64,000 bases of DNA from Helicobacter pylori (GTDB taxonomy: Bacteria > Campylobacterota > Campylobacteria > Campylobacterales > Helicobacteraceae), in the NCBI RefSeq assembly GCF_016755635.1, contig NZ_CP051500.1:1566536-1630535 (forward strand). Reading direction: 5' to 3'. The stretch's first letter is position 1, and each line of letters begins with the position of its first letter. The notes under the pieces were generated by a model. That model did no database searches. It was not told the DNA's origin and saw only the letters and a list, made by a program, of their open reading frames with translations. The position numbers and the translations under genes are program-made. Shown piece by piece: positions 27,220 through 37,188 of the stretch.

Positions 27220-30219
27220 ATGATCCAATCTAGTCTTTATAGAGCCTTAAACAAAGGCTTTGATTATCAAATACTCGCTTGTAAGGATTTTAAAGAGTCC
27301 GAGCTCGCTAAAGAAGTCATAAGCTATTTTAAGCCAAATACCAAAACCATTCTTTTCCCGGAGTTTAGGGCTAAAAAAAACGACGATTTGCGTTCGTTTT
27401 TTGAAGAATTTTTACAGCTTTTAGGGGGTTTGAGGGAGTTTTATCAGGCCTTAGAAAACAAGCAAGAAGTTATCATCATTGCCCCTATTAGCGCTTTATT
27501 ACACCCTTTGCCTAAAAAAGAACTTTTAGAGAGCTTTAAAATCACTCTTTTAGAAAAATATAACCTTAAGGATTTGAAAGACAAGCTCTTTTATTATGGC
27601 TATGAAATTTTAGACTTAGTGGAAGTGGAAGGCGAAGCGAGCTTTAGGGGGGATATTGTGGATATTTATGCGCCCAATTCTAAAGCGTATCGCTTGAGTT
27701 TTTTTGACACGGAGTGTGAGAGCATTAAGGAATTTGACCCCACCACTCAAATGAGCCTTAAAGAAGATTTGTTAGAAATTGAAATCCCCCCCACGCTTTT
27801 TAGTTTAGACGAACCATCTTATAAGGATCTGAAAACAAAAGTGGAGCAAAGCCCCTTAAATAGCTTTTCTAAAGATTTGACCAGTTTTGGTTTGTGGTTT
27901 TTAGGAGAAAAAGCACAAGACTTGCTAAGCGTTTATAAAAGCGTTATAAGCCCTAGAGCTTTAGAAGAAATTCAAGAATTAGCGAGCTTAAACGAATTGG
28001 ATTATGAGCGTTTCAAATTTTTAAAGGTTTTAGAAAACGTGCAAGGCTATGAAGATTTAGAAATCCATGCGCATGCCCTAGAAGGTTTTATCGCTTTGCA
28101 TTCAAATCATAAAATCACGCTCCTAGCCCCCAATAAAACGATTTTAGACAACGCGATAAGCACGCTTGAAAAAAGCAGCATGGAATGCGTCATCGCCCCC
28201 TTTGTGTTAAATTTTAAAACCCCTGATGGGATTTTTATCTCGCTCAATTCCTTTGAAAGGAAGAAAAAACGCCAAAAATCCAAGCTCGCTTTGAACGAAT
28301 TGAATGCGGGCGAATGGGTGGTGCATGATGATTATGGGGTGGGCGTGTTTTCTCAATTAGTCCAGCACAGCGTTTTAGGGAGCAAGAGGGATTTTTTAGA
28401 AATCGCTTATTTGGGCGAAGACAAACTGCTATTGCCGGTAGAAAATTTGCATCTCATCGCTCGCTATGTGTCGCAAAGCGATAGCGTGCCAGCTAAAGAC
28501 CGGCTAGGGAAAGGGAGCTTTCTCAAACTAAAAGCTAAAGTCAGGACTAAGCTTTTAGAGATTGCAAGCAAGATCATTGAATTAGCGGCTGAACGCAATT
28601 TGATCCTGGGTAAAAAGATGGATGTGCATTTAGCGGAGTTGGAAGTCTTTAAATCGCATGCGGGTTTTGAATACACCAGCGATCAAGAAAAAGCCATCGC
28701 TGAAATTTCAAGGGATTTAAGCTCTCACAGGGTGATGGATAGACTTTTGAGCGGGGATGTGGGTTTTGGGAAAACAGAAGTGGCGATGCATGCGATTTTT
28801 TGCGCGTTTTTGAACGGCTTTCAAAGCGCTCTAGTCGTGCCTACTACTTTATTAGCGCACCAGCATTTTGAGACTTTAAGGGCGCGTTTTGAAAATTTTG
28901 GCGTTAAAGTGGCTCGTTTGGATCGGTATGCGAGCGAAAAAAACAAGCTTTTAAAGGCGGTGGAATTAGGGCTAGTTGATGTTCTTGTAGGCACGCATGC
29001 GATTTTAGGCGCGAAATTTAAAAACTTGGGCTTAGTGGTGGTGGATGAAGAGCATAAATTTGGCGTGAAACAAAAAGAAGCTTTAAAAGAATTGAGTAAA
29101 AGCGTGCATTTTTTAAGCATGTCCGCTACGCCTATCCCGCGCACTCTAAATATGGCGCTCTCTCAAATTAAGGGCATTAGCTCTTTAAAAACCCCGCCCA
29201 CAGACAGAAAGCCCAGCCGCACTTTTTTGAAAGAAAAGAATGACGAACTCTTAAAAGAGATTATTTATAGAGAATTACGCCGTAACGGGCAAATTTTTTA
29301 CACCCATAACCACATCGCTAGCATTTCAAAAGTCAAAACCAAGCTAGAAGGTTTAATCCCTAAACTCAAAATCGCTATTTTGCATTCCCAGATTAACGCT
29401 AATGAGAGCGAAGAAATCATGCTAGAGTTTGCTAAGGGGAACTATCAGGTTTTATTATGCACTTCTATTGTGGAATCAGGGATCCATTTGCCTAACGCTA
29501 ACACGATTATTATAGATAATGCACAAAATTTTGGGCTGGCTGATTTGCACCAATTAAGAGGGCGTGTGGGGAGAGGTAAAAAAGAAGGCTTTTGCTATTT
29601 CCTTATAGAAGATCAAAAAAGTTTGAATGAACAGGCTTTAAAACGCTTGCTCGCTTTAGAAAAAAATTCGTATTTAGGCAGTGGGGAGAGTATCGCTTAT
29701 CATGATTTAGAAATCAGGGGGGGCGGGAATTTGCTTGGGCAAGATCAGAGCGGGCATATTAAAAATATCGGCTATGCGCTCTATACGCGCATGCTTGAAG
29801 ACGCGATTTATGAATTGAGTGGGGGGAAGAAAAGGCTTGAAAAAAGCGTAGAAATCCAACTTGGCGTGAGCGCTTTTTTAAACCCTGAACTCATTGCAAG
29901 CGATAGTTTGAGGTTGGATTTGTATCGCCGTTTGAGTTTGTGTGAAAATGTAGATGAGGTGGGGCAAATCCATGAAGAAATAGAAGATAGGTTTGGCAAA
30001 ATAGACGATTTGAGCGCTCAATTTTTGCAAATCATTACGCTTAAAATTCTAGCCAACCAGCTTGGCATCATCAAACTTTCTAATTTCAATCAAAACATCA
30101 CCATCACTTATAGCGATGAAAAGAAAGAAAGCTTGAAAGCCCCAAGCAAAGACGATAACGATATTTTAGAAACCCTTTTGAAACATTTGCGCGCTCAAAT
30201 TTCTTTAAAGCGGCGTTAA
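27220..30219 (+). CDS. mfd: Transcription-repair coupling factor Mfd
   Basis: 999 residues, shorter than E. coli Mfd (1148) but with all main parts. UvrB-homology N-terminal region, the RNA polymerase interaction domain with WVVHDDYGVGVFSQL, then a RecG-like translocase with SGDVGFGKTEVAMHA (Walker A near 511), VVDEEHKFGVKQKE, SATPIPRTLNMALS and the motif VI RGRVGRGKKEGFCYF. The TRCF C-terminal domain follows. It pushes stalled RNA polymerase off lesions and recruits UvrA. A G7 run in EIRGGGN is in frame. It starts three bases after ccmA. Confidence 0.95.
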   Translation: MIQSSLYRALNKGFDYQILACKDFKESELAKEVISYFKPNTKTILFPEFRAKKNDDLRSFFEEFLQLLGGLREFYQALENKQEVIIIAPISALLHPLPKKELLESFKITLLEKYNLKDLKDKLFYYGYEILDLVEVEGEASFRGDIVDIYAPNSKAYRLSFFDTECESIKEFDPTTQMSLKEDLLEIEIPPTLFSLDEPSYKDLKTKVEQSPLNSFSKDLTSFGLWFLGEKAQDLLSVYKSVISPRALEEIQELASLNELDYERFKFLKVLENVQGYEDLEIHAHALEGFIALHSNHKITLLAPNKTILDNAISTLEKSSMECVIAPFVLNFKTPDGIFISLNSFERKKKRQKSKLALNELNAGEWVVHDDYGVGVFSQLVQHSVLGSKRDFLEIAYLGEDKLLLPVENLHLIARYVSQSDSVPAKDRLGKGSFLKLKAKVRTKLLEIASKIIELAAERNLILGKKMDVHLAELEVFKSHAGFEYTSDQEKAIAEISRDLSSHRVMDRLLSGDVGFGKTEVAMHAIFCAFLNGFQSALVVPTTLLAHQHFETLRARFENFGVKVARLDRYASEKNKLLKAVELGLVDVLVGTHAILGAKFKNLGLVVVDEEHKFGVKQKEALKELSKSVHFLSMSATPIPRTLNMALSQIKGISSLKTPPTDRKPSRTFLKEKNDELLKEIIYRELRRNGQIFYTHNHIASISKVKTKLEGLIPKLKIAILHSQINANESEEIMLEFAKGNYQVLLCTSIVESGIHLPNANTIIIDNAQNFGLADLHQLRGRVGRGKKEGFCYFLIEDQKSLNEQALKRLLALEKNSYLGSGESIAYHDLEIRGGGNLLGQDQSGHIKNIGYALYTRMLEDAIYELSGGKKRLEKSVEIQLGVSAFLNPELIASDSLRLDLYRRLSLCENVDEVGQIHEEIEDRFGKIDDLSAQFLQIITLKILANQLGIIKLSNFNQNITITYSDEKKESLKAPSKDDNDILETLLKHLRAQISLKRR

Positions 30220-30279
30220 AAGCGTTTGATTTTAGCGTTAATTTTGTTATTTTAAAAAGATTATTAAGAGAGTTTGTTG

Positions 30280-30285
30280 TAAAAT
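30280..30285 (+). promoter_or_regulatory. -10 box of the cytochrome bc1 operon
   Basis: TAAAAT in TTGTTGTAAAATAGGG, 60 bases before the petA ATG. It follows the end of mfd by about 60 bases, which is enough for a separate promoter. A candidate only. Confidence 0.4.
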
Positions 30286-30344
30286 AGGGATTTGCTATGC
30301 CTTTAGTCGTTAAAAGGTAATTATCATTAAGGAGTTTTTTAATC

Positions 30345-30848
30345 ATGGCAGATATTCAAAGGCGTGATTTTTTAGGAATGAGCCTTGCTAGCGTTACAGC
30401 TATAGGGGCTATAGCGAGTCTGGTAGCGATGAAAAAGACTTGGGATCCGCTTCCAAGCGTTGTTTCAGCCGGTTTTACAACCATAGATGTGGCGAACATG
30501 CAAGAAGGGCAGTTTTCCACGGTGGAATGGCGTGGGAAACCGGTCTATATCCTCAAGCATTCTAAAAAAGAGAGCTTTAATGAAAGGCGCGATTTTAAAA
30601 TTGGCGAGAGCGTTTTTACCACAGCCATTCAAATTTGCACGCATTTAGGGTGTATCCCCACTTATCAAGATGAAGAAAAAGGCTTTTTATGCCCATGCCA
30701 TGGGGGGCGTTTCACTGCTGATGGCGTGAATATTGCCGGCACCCCCCCTCCACGCCCTTTTGATATCCCGCCTTTTAAAATTGAAGGCACTAAAATCACT
30801 TTTGGTGAAGCCGGGGCTGAATACAAGAAAATGATGGCTAAAGCGTAA
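30345..30848 (+). CDS. petA: Rieske iron-sulfur subunit of cytochrome bc1
   Basis: 167 residues. The N-terminus MADIQRRDFLG is a twin-arginine signal-anchor followed by one membrane helix, so the folded protein is exported by Tat and stays anchored. The [2Fe-2S] site is complete: C98-T-H100-L-G-C103 and C116-P-C118-H119-G. The GTPPPRPF Pro loop is present. The subunit passes electrons from menaquinol to cytochrome c1. Its gene is the first of a three-gene bc1 operon with AAGGAG before the ATG. Confidence 0.96.
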   Translation: MADIQRRDFLGMSLASVTAIGAIASLVAMKKTWDPLPSVVSAGFTTIDVANMQEGQFSTVEWRGKPVYILKHSKKESFNERRDFKIGESVFTTAIQICTHLGCIPTYQDEEKGFLCPCHGGRFTADGVNIAGTPPPRPFDIPPFKIEGTKITFGEAGAEYKKMMAKA

Positions 30849-30858
30849 GGAGAATTCC

Positions 30859-32097
30859 ATGGCAGAGATAAAAAAAGCGAAGAATTTAGGCGAATGGCTG
30901 GACATGCGTCTTGGCACTAACAAGCTTGTTAAAGTGCTAATGACAGAATATTGGATCCCAAAAAACATCAATTTCTTATGGGCTATGGGGGTGATTTTAT
31001 TGACCCTTTTTGGCGTGCTTGTGGTCTCAGGGATTTTCTTGCTCATGTATTACAAGCCTGATGCGAAAATGGCGTTTGATAGCGTGAATTTCACCATCAT
31101 GCAAGAAGTGGCTTATGGCTGGCTTTGGCGCCACATGCATGCTACGGCAGCGAGCATGATTTTTGTCATCATTTATATCCACATGTTTGTTGGCATCTAT
31201 TATGGCTCTTACAAAAAGGGCCGTGAGATGATTTGGATTAGCGGGATGATTTTGTTTGTGGTCTTTAGCGCGGAAGCCTTTAGCGGGTATATGCTGCCTT
31301 GGGGGCAGATGAGCTATTGGGCCGCAGCGGTTATCACGAATTTATTTGGGGGCATTCCTTTTATTGGGGCTGATGTGGTGGAGTGGATCAGGGGCAATTA
31401 TGTTGTGGCGGATTCCACTTTAACGCGCTTTTTCATGCTCCATGTCTTTTTACTGCCCATTGCGATCATTCTACTTGTTGGGGTGCATTTTTATTCTTTA
31501 CGTATCCCGCATGTCAATAACCAAGAAGGCGAAGAAATTGACTTTGAATTGGAAGAGAAAAAATTCATTGAAGGCAAGAAAAAAGAATCCAAAGTCATTC
31601 CTTTTTGGCCGGTGTTCTTGTCTAAAGATATTTTTGTGGTTTGCGCGTTCATGGTCTTTTTCTTTTACTTGGTGTGTTACCACTACGATTTTGCGATGGA
31701 TCCCATTAACTTTGAAAGGGCTAACAGCCTTAAAACGCCGCCTCACATTTACCCTGAATGGTATTTCTTATGGAGCTATGAAGTCTTAAGGGGCTTTTTC
31801 TTTAGCGCTGATTTAGGGCTAATGGCTTTTGGCGTGGCGCAAGTGATCTTTTTCTTACTGCCCTTTTTAGACAGAAGCCCGGTTGTCGCTCCCGCGCACA
31901 AACGGCCGGCGTTTATGGTGTGGTTTTGGCTTTTAATCATTGATATGATTGTTTTAACGATCTATGGTAAATTGCCTCCGCTTGGGATCGGTAAATACAT
32001 TGGCTTAGCGGGTTCAATCACTTTCTTAGCCCTTTTCTTTGTGGTGTTGCCCATTATCACTATCGCTGAGAGCAAGAAACAAGGGGGTGTTAGATGA
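30859..32097 (+). CDS. petB: Cytochrome b subunit of the bc1 complex
   Basis: 412 residues with eight or more membrane helices. Heme b ligands are in the RHMHATAASMIFVIIYIHMF region and the H(V)FLLP... helix with a second His pair. The quinol-binding PEWYFLW motif is present at about 300, as is the LPWGQMSYW segment. It moves protons while oxidising menaquinol in the inner membrane. The last codon overlaps the cytochrome c1 gene by four bases. This is the fused b type (no separate subunit IV). Confidence 0.96.
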   Translation: MAEIKKAKNLGEWLDMRLGTNKLVKVLMTEYWIPKNINFLWAMGVILLTLFGVLVVSGIFLLMYYKPDAKMAFDSVNFTIMQEVAYGWLWRHMHATAASMIFVIIYIHMFVGIYYGSYKKGREMIWISGMILFVVFSAEAFSGYMLPWGQMSYWAAAVITNLFGGIPFIGADVVEWIRGNYVVADSTLTRFFMLHVFLLPIAIILLVGVHFYSLRIPHVNNQEGEEIDFELEEKKFIEGKKKESKVIPFWPVFLSKDIFVVCAFMVFFFYLVCYHYDFAMDPINFERANSLKTPPHIYPEWYFLWSYEVLRGFFFSADLGLMAFGVAQVIFFLLPFLDRSPVVAPAHKRPAFMVWFWLLIIDMIVLTIYGKLPPLGIGKYIGLAGSITFLALFFVVLPIITIAESKKQGGVR

Positions 32098-32951
32098 AAG
32101 AATTTAAGATTTTAATCATCCTTATTGTGGTGGTAGGCGTGATTTATTATGGGGTTGAGCCTTATGCGCATTCGGTGATGCACCCTAAAGTCGCTCCGGC
32201 AGATTTTGCTTTCAAGGATTTAGAGCCGATGGATTTAAAAAATGGCGACGCTAATAAGGGCAAACAGCTTGTAGCCGAAAACTGCACCGCTTGCCATGGC
32301 ATTAAATCCCAAAACATTCCAGCCCCTATGGACAGCCTTAGTGCGAGCAACTCTTTTGGGGTCGTGCCACCGGATTTAAGCCATGTGGCGGGGGTTTTGA
32401 ACGCGAATTTCTTAGCCCACTTCATCAAAGACCCCGTGAAAACGGCGAAATTGAGCCATAAATTCAACGATGAAAGGCCCTATCCTATGCCGGCGTTTTC
32501 TCAATTTAGCGATAAAGATTTGAGCGATATTGTGGCGTATCTCACTTCTATTTTGCCTAAGAATTTGAGCGATAAGGAAGTGTTTGCACAAAGCTGTCAA
32601 AGGTGCCATAGCTTGGATTACGCTAAAGATAAGGCCTTTAGCGATCCTAAAGATTTAGCCAATTATTTAGGCTCTCATGCGCCTGATTTGTCCATGATGA
32701 TTAGGGCTAAGGGCGAACATGGCTTGAACATTTTTATTAACGATCCGCAAAAGCTTTTGCCTGGCACGGCTATGCCTAGAGTGGGGTTGAATGAAAAAGC
32801 TCAAAAACAAGTCATTTCTTATTTGGAAAAAGCGGGCGATAGGAAAAAGCATGAAAGGAATACTTTAGGGATTAAGATCATGATTTTCTTTGCGGTGCTG
32901 TCGTTCTTGGCTTACGCATGGAAAAGAAAAGTTTGGAGCGAAGTGCATTGA
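32094..32951 (+). CDS. petC: Diheme cytochrome c1-type subunit of the bc1 complex
   Basis: 285 residues. An N-terminal membrane anchor (about 5-20) leads into two c-type heme domains: C64-T-A-C67-H68 and a second CQRCH near 168-172. A C-terminal helix (IMIFFAVLSFLAYAWKRK) may be a second anchor. Epsilonproteobacteria use such a diheme protein in place of single-heme cytochrome c1. It takes electrons from the Rieske protein and passes them to cytochrome c. Third gene of the operon; the stop codon is close to the purine tract at 32956. Confidence 0.93.
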   Translation: MKEFKILIILIVVVGVIYYGVEPYAHSVMHPKVAPADFAFKDLEPMDLKNGDANKGKQLVAENCTACHGIKSQNIPAPMDSLSASNSFGVVPPDLSHVAGVLNANFLAHFIKDPVKTAKLSHKFNDERPYPMPAFSQFSDKDLSDIVAYLTSILPKNLSDKEVFAQSCQRCHSLDYAKDKAFSDPKDLANYLGSHAPDLSMMIRAKGEHGLNIFINDPQKLLPGTAMPRVGLNEKAQKQVISYLEKAGDRKKHERNTLGIKIMIFFAVLSFLAYAWKRKVWSEVH

Positions 32952-32955
32952 ATTG

Positions 32956-32982
32956 AAAAAAAAGGGGGGAGTATCTTATAAT
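32956..32982 (+). promoter_or_regulatory. A8-G6 purine tract followed by a TATAAT box
   Basis: A purine run of eight A and six G (32956-32969) ends eight bases before TATAAT at 32977-32982. This is the spacer and -35 zone of a probable promoter for the sulfatase-fold gene at 33131. Homopolymers in this place change promoter strength by length in several H. pylori genes. Confidence 0.45.
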
Positions 32983-33130
32983 CTTTTTATGGTCAGTCGT
33001 TTATTAGGGGAATGATTGGAACACATTTTCTAGGCATGACGACAAAAAACTTATATCAAGGTTTATTGAAATTGATATGAGAAAACTCGCTCAAGTGGGG
33101 CTGACTTTAATATCTTAATGGAGTGGTTTG

Positions 33131-34797
33131 ATGATTTTAGATTCTAAATTTTTTGTGTTCATTCTTTTTAATGCGCTTTCAGCATGCTTTCTCTCTTCAG
33201 TGAGCGTTGGTTTTATTTTTAAAGCGCTCTTGTATAGTTCTATGTGGCTTTTTATTGTTTATTATGCGATCAGTTTTATTAAGAACAGGTTTGTAACAGA
33301 AAGCCTAAAAAGTTTTATATTAGTTTTAGGGATTGTGTTTAGCTGTATAGATATTTTTGGTTCGTATTATTTTCATTTGCCTTTGTCTAATGAGCTGGGT
33401 AATATTTTATTCACCACGCATTATAAAGAGAGCTTAGAATTCCTCCATGCCTATGTTTATCCGCATTGGTATTTTGTGATAGGGTTTATTTTAATAGCTA
33501 TAGGTTCTCTAAAACTATTCAGTCTCGTTCCTAACAAACCAATTCCTTTAAAAATGGCTAGTATTTTAAGCGTTTTATTTTTGATTGTAGAAGCACCACA
33601 CGCTATAAAAACCATCAAAAAATATAAAGAAGATGAAGCGCTGTTGAACGCTGATGGGACAATGGAATACATTGCTTTGGCTAAAGGAGCGTATTATTTT
33701 GGTAGGAATATTAGCAGTTTGAGAGAGAGCCACAACTCCAGTCAGGCTTTAGAGAAAGCTTCTTATCCTAAAGATTACTTAGTCAAAAATACAGGGAGTG
33801 TTGAAAATGTGGTGTTGGTTTTTGGCGAGAGTTTGAACAGAAATTTTATGGGTGTTTATGGCTATCAAGCCCCTACAACCCCTTATTTAAGCGCTTTAAA
33901 AGAAAAAGGTTCGCTTTTAGCGTTTGATAATGTGATCAGCCCGGCTTTTTATACGGATAAAAGTTTCACCATGCTTTTAACTTACGCCAATAGGGATAAT
34001 CTCAACCAAAAAGCATGGTATCAGTATAAAAATCTAGCCCATATCCTTAAACTGACCGATTACAAAAGCGTTTGGATCACTTCTCAAGGCTATGGACTCA
34101 TGTGGGGTAATAGCTATTATCAAGTGGCTAAGCATTTTGATACTTATATAGAAAACGATAAACCTTATGATGAAAACTTGGCCGCTCTTTTCAAGCGGTA
34201 TTATAATAACGAGAGAGAGAGAGAGAGAGTAAAAAGCGTAAAAATTTTGTTGTTTTTCACTTGATTGGCAATCATTTTGAATACAAAAACCACTTTCCTA
34301 AAGAATTTTCCAGCTTCAATCTCAACAACACTTCTTACTTTTCAAAAAACAAGTCTTTGCGGGTTACAAACAATACTGATAAGCAAGTTGTAACCGATTA
34401 CATTAACAGCATTTATTATAATGATTATGTTTTGCATTCTTTGATTGAATTGTTTAAAGACAAGGATAGTCTCGTTATTTATCTAAGCGATCATGCCGAT
34501 GACATGTTTGAATCAAGCGCCTTTAATACCCATGAATGCTCAAATGCTAGCGTAGAAATCCCATTTTTAATCTATATGAGCGATACATTCAAACAAAAAC
34601 ACTCCCAAATGGTAAAAAGTTTTGAACAAGCTTTACACAAGCCTTTCATGAGCGATGATTTATTGCATACCTTGTTGCCATTGGCAGGAATCATAACCAA
34701 AGATTATGAAAAAACGAGGGATTTGTTTAATGAGAATTACAACGATAAACGCCCAAGGAAGCCATGCGATAATAAGGTTTATCCTATGAATAAATGA
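33131..34797 (+). CDS. EptA/YhbX-like sulfatase-fold phosphoethanolamine transferase, out of frame at a GA repeat
   Basis: The upstream part (33131-34264) has five N-terminal membrane helices followed by a sulfatase-fold start with VVLVFGESLNRNFMGVYGY, the nucleophile region (SPAFYTDKSFTMLLT) and KSVWITSQGYG. After the GA repeat at 34211-34229 the frame ends in a short tail (KSVKILLFFT). The second part (about 34237-34797, other frame) supplies HLIGNHFEYKNHFP and YLSDHADDMFESS, the conserved end of the fold. Together they make about 555 residues. Loss of one GA unit or gain of two would join them. By family it would add phosphoethanolamine to lipid A or another glycan in the periplasm. Locus may be HP1417 (memory). 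Confidence 0.8.
34211..34229 (+). repeat. (GA)9.5 dinucleotide repeat inside the sulfatase-fold gene
   Basis: Nineteen bases of alternating G and A, encoding Glu-Arg repeats. The 5' frame and the 3' frame are shifted by one base relative to each other, so the present length reads OFF. A change of -2 or +4 bases restores a continuous protein. Confidence 0.9.
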
Positions 34798-35185
34798 GCG
34801 GTATTATAATGGTTTGATCTTTGAGCTTAAAAAGCCATCAAGCCTTGCTTGCCATGGTATGGGTGGTTATGATTTAAAAACAGAGTCAATCTAATTTAAG
34901 CAGATTTTTTCGTATCCATTCCAACAAATTTGATACAAGTTTTCCCTATCTTTAAATTCGTGCTCTTTTAAGTGGAGTAAAACGCTCTTTTTTTATCCCT
35001 TTGAATTGGCTTAAACAATCCTAAAAAGCTCAAAAATTCTTATTGATAAAATTTATTCCTTTTGAAAATCCGTTTTTGCTATCTTAAAAAGCTAAACACC
35101 TATTAAAAAACTTTAATCATTTATTCAACATTATATATGGTTAGTCTAAAGCTTCTTCTTTGGAGTTTGGGTTAAAAAGAGCCTT
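34798..35185. other. Intergenic stretch of 388 bases without a gene
   Basis: No convincing coding region. A 14-base string (AGCGGTATTATAAT) near 34797 repeats one just before the GA tract (near 34194) and contains a TATAAT. The rest is A/T-rich. The ftsI stop is at its right end. It lies at one side of an apparent gene-order junction. Confidence 0.5.
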
Positions 35186-37033
35186 TTATTTTATTTTAAA
35201 GCGGTTTTTCTCGAGCGCGTTTTGAATTGCAATAGAGGGTGATAGATAATTGTAACGCACTAGAATTTCGGTGATTTCTTTAAAAATGGGGGCTGCAATC
35301 TTGCTAGCGTAATATTCTTCCTTGCCATGCGAGCCTAAAATAACCACGCCGATAGTAAAAACCTGCCTTTCATCTTCAGCGAACCCAAAAAAAGAGCTGT
35401 TGTAGGACTCTGCGCTATAACTCCCGTTTTTAGCAACCCTAGCCGTGCCGGTTTTTCCCCCTATGTATAGCCCTTCAAATTGAGCGTTTTTGCCTGTGCC
35501 ATAACGCACCACTTTAATTAAGGTTTCTTTCATTTTCCTAGCGCTTTTTGGGCTAATGACTTGAAAAGTGGGTTTGGGGCTAGGGATGTAAATATCGCCA
35601 TTAGGGGCGGTTTCTCGTTGCACTAAATAGGGGGTAGTCAATTTGCCTTCATTAGAAAACACCGCATAAGCCCTTAAAAGCTGCAAAAAAGTCGCGTTCA
35701 GCCCATAGCCATAAGAAACGCTCCCCTTTAACACTTCACGCTTGAAAGCAGACAAAGGAGGGATCTTTCCTGTGGCTTCTAAGGATAAATCAATGCCCGT
35801 TTTTTGAGAAAATCCATAGCCTAAAAGCCCGTTATAGAAATCCTCTGGGTTGAGATTTTTACTGATTTTTATCATGCCCACATTGCTAGATTGGATCAAA
35901 ACGTCTTCCACAACGGCTTTTTTACTAGGGATAAAGTCGTCTTTAATGGTGTATTTTCCTAATTGGTAATAGCCATGGTTTAAATCAATGCGTTCTTTGG
36001 GGTTGATCAAATTCTTGTCTAACAGCAAGGAATAAACAATGGGTTTAATCGTGCTGCCTGGCTCAAAAACCTTTTCGGCAACGCTCAAATTCAAGCTTTC
36101 ATAATCGCTGGTTTTAATCGCATTAGGATTGAAGCGCTTGCTTGAAGCCAGCGATAAGATTTCCCCGCTTTTAGGGTTAATGATACCCACTAGGATTTCT
36201 TTAGCCTTGAGTTTGTCTTTAGTTTTATCCAATAGGATTTCAATCTCTCTTTGGAGTTTTAAAGGAATGCTCAAATACACCTCATAGCCATCAAGGCGCT
36301 CAACCTCTGTGTAAGAGTGGTTTTGGATAAAGTTAAAACTCACATCTCTTTTGCCTGTTTTTACGCCATTTTGTTGGGCTTTAAGCAAGTGATCTTGAGA
36401 TTTTTCAACGCCTTTTTTACCGGTAGTTAAAGTGAGTTTGTCTTCTTCTTGTTTTTGCACATAGCCAATGATTGGCTCTAGGCTATTTTGATAAGGGTAA
36501 TGCCTAGAAACGCCGCTCACTTCAATGTTTAGCCCTTGTTTTTGCCACACCTTATCGTGCGCGTCTTTGAAATTTTGAAAAACCCCAAAGGCTAAAAATT
36601 TCTTATTCAAGTCTCTAATGTTAGCAGCCATATTGGGCGTGAGATTGTAAGCTAAAATCGTGTAGCCTTTCGTATTGATGGCGTCTTTTAAGGACTTTTT
36701 AGGGATATTGCTATAAATAGAGAGAAAATCAATGAAAAAATCTTCTTTATCCGGGTTTAAAAACCTTGTATCAAAGCCCAGTTTGAAAAGGGTTTGCGAA
36801 GCGGCCAGGCTGTAGTTGTCTTGACTATAGATAGTCCCTCTAGTCGCAGTGTCTTGTTTGCTCATCACTAGATTAGGCATGTTGGCTTGGGCAAAAAAAG
36901 CTTTTTTAAAAGCCACCATTAAAAAAATAAAAAAAAGCAATAAAAAGATTAAAGCCGTAACAGAACCCTTGTGTTTTTGGGTTTCTAAAAATCGCTCTGG
37001 GTTGGAGTGGGAGTCAATGTTATTTTTATCCAT
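35186..37033 (-). CDS. ftsI: Penicillin-binding protein 3 / FtsI transpeptidase
   Basis: 615 residues. One membrane helix near residues 25-45 anchors it in the inner membrane, then a dimerisation domain (RGTIYSQDNYSLA) and a transpeptidase domain with the three penicillin-fold motifs: PGSTIK (SxxK Ser nucleophile near 329), SSN and KTG in GGKTGTARV. It crosslinks peptidoglycan at the septum. The C-terminus is long relative to PBP2. Neighbours upstream are flagellar genes on the same strand, and the start is 155 bases from fliE, so a separate promoter is likely. Confidence 0.94.
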   Translation of the reverse strand: MDKNNIDSHSNPERFLETQKHKGSVTALIFLLLFFIFLMVAFKKAFFAQANMPNLVMSKQDTATRGTIYSQDNYSLAASQTLFKLGFDTRFLNPDKEDFFIDFLSIYSNIPKKSLKDAINTKGYTILAYNLTPNMAANIRDLNKKFLAFGVFQNFKDAHDKVWQKQGLNIEVSGVSRHYPYQNSLEPIIGYVQKQEEDKLTLTTGKKGVEKSQDHLLKAQQNGVKTGKRDVSFNFIQNHSYTEVERLDGYEVYLSIPLKLQREIEILLDKTKDKLKAKEILVGIINPKSGEILSLASSKRFNPNAIKTSDYESLNLSVAEKVFEPGSTIKPIVYSLLLDKNLINPKERIDLNHGYYQLGKYTIKDDFIPSKKAVVEDVLIQSSNVGMIKISKNLNPEDFYNGLLGYGFSQKTGIDLSLEATGKIPPLSAFKREVLKGSVSYGYGLNATFLQLLRAYAVFSNEGKLTTPYLVQRETAPNGDIYIPSPKPTFQVISPKSARKMKETLIKVVRYGTGKNAQFEGLYIGGKTGTARVAKNGSYSAESYNSSFFGFAEDERQVFTIGVVILGSHGKEEYYASKIAAPIFKEITEILVRYNYLSPSIAIQNALEKNRFKIK

Positions 37034-37188
37034 GAACGCTTACTTGAAAATGGCGTAGCTTCGGTTTTTCACAACGCATGAGAGCATGAATTTTTGATGG
37101 TAAAATCTGTTAAAATGGGGTGTAGCAACAACAAACCCTCTCTTTAAAAAGGACCAAGCGATCATTTAAAGAGAAGCCACTTAAGAGA

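Noticed and set aside
30318..30331. A Fur-box-like string before petA
   Set aside because: Only a partial match to TAATNATTATTA-type sites; chance is likely in A/T-rich DNA.
31442..31789. 115-codon plus-strand frame inside cytochrome b
   Set aside because: It is another frame of a well-supported gene and has no start context.
33013..33081. 22-codon ORF upstream of the sulfatase-fold gene
   Set aside because: No ribosome site or recognisable content; more likely leader.
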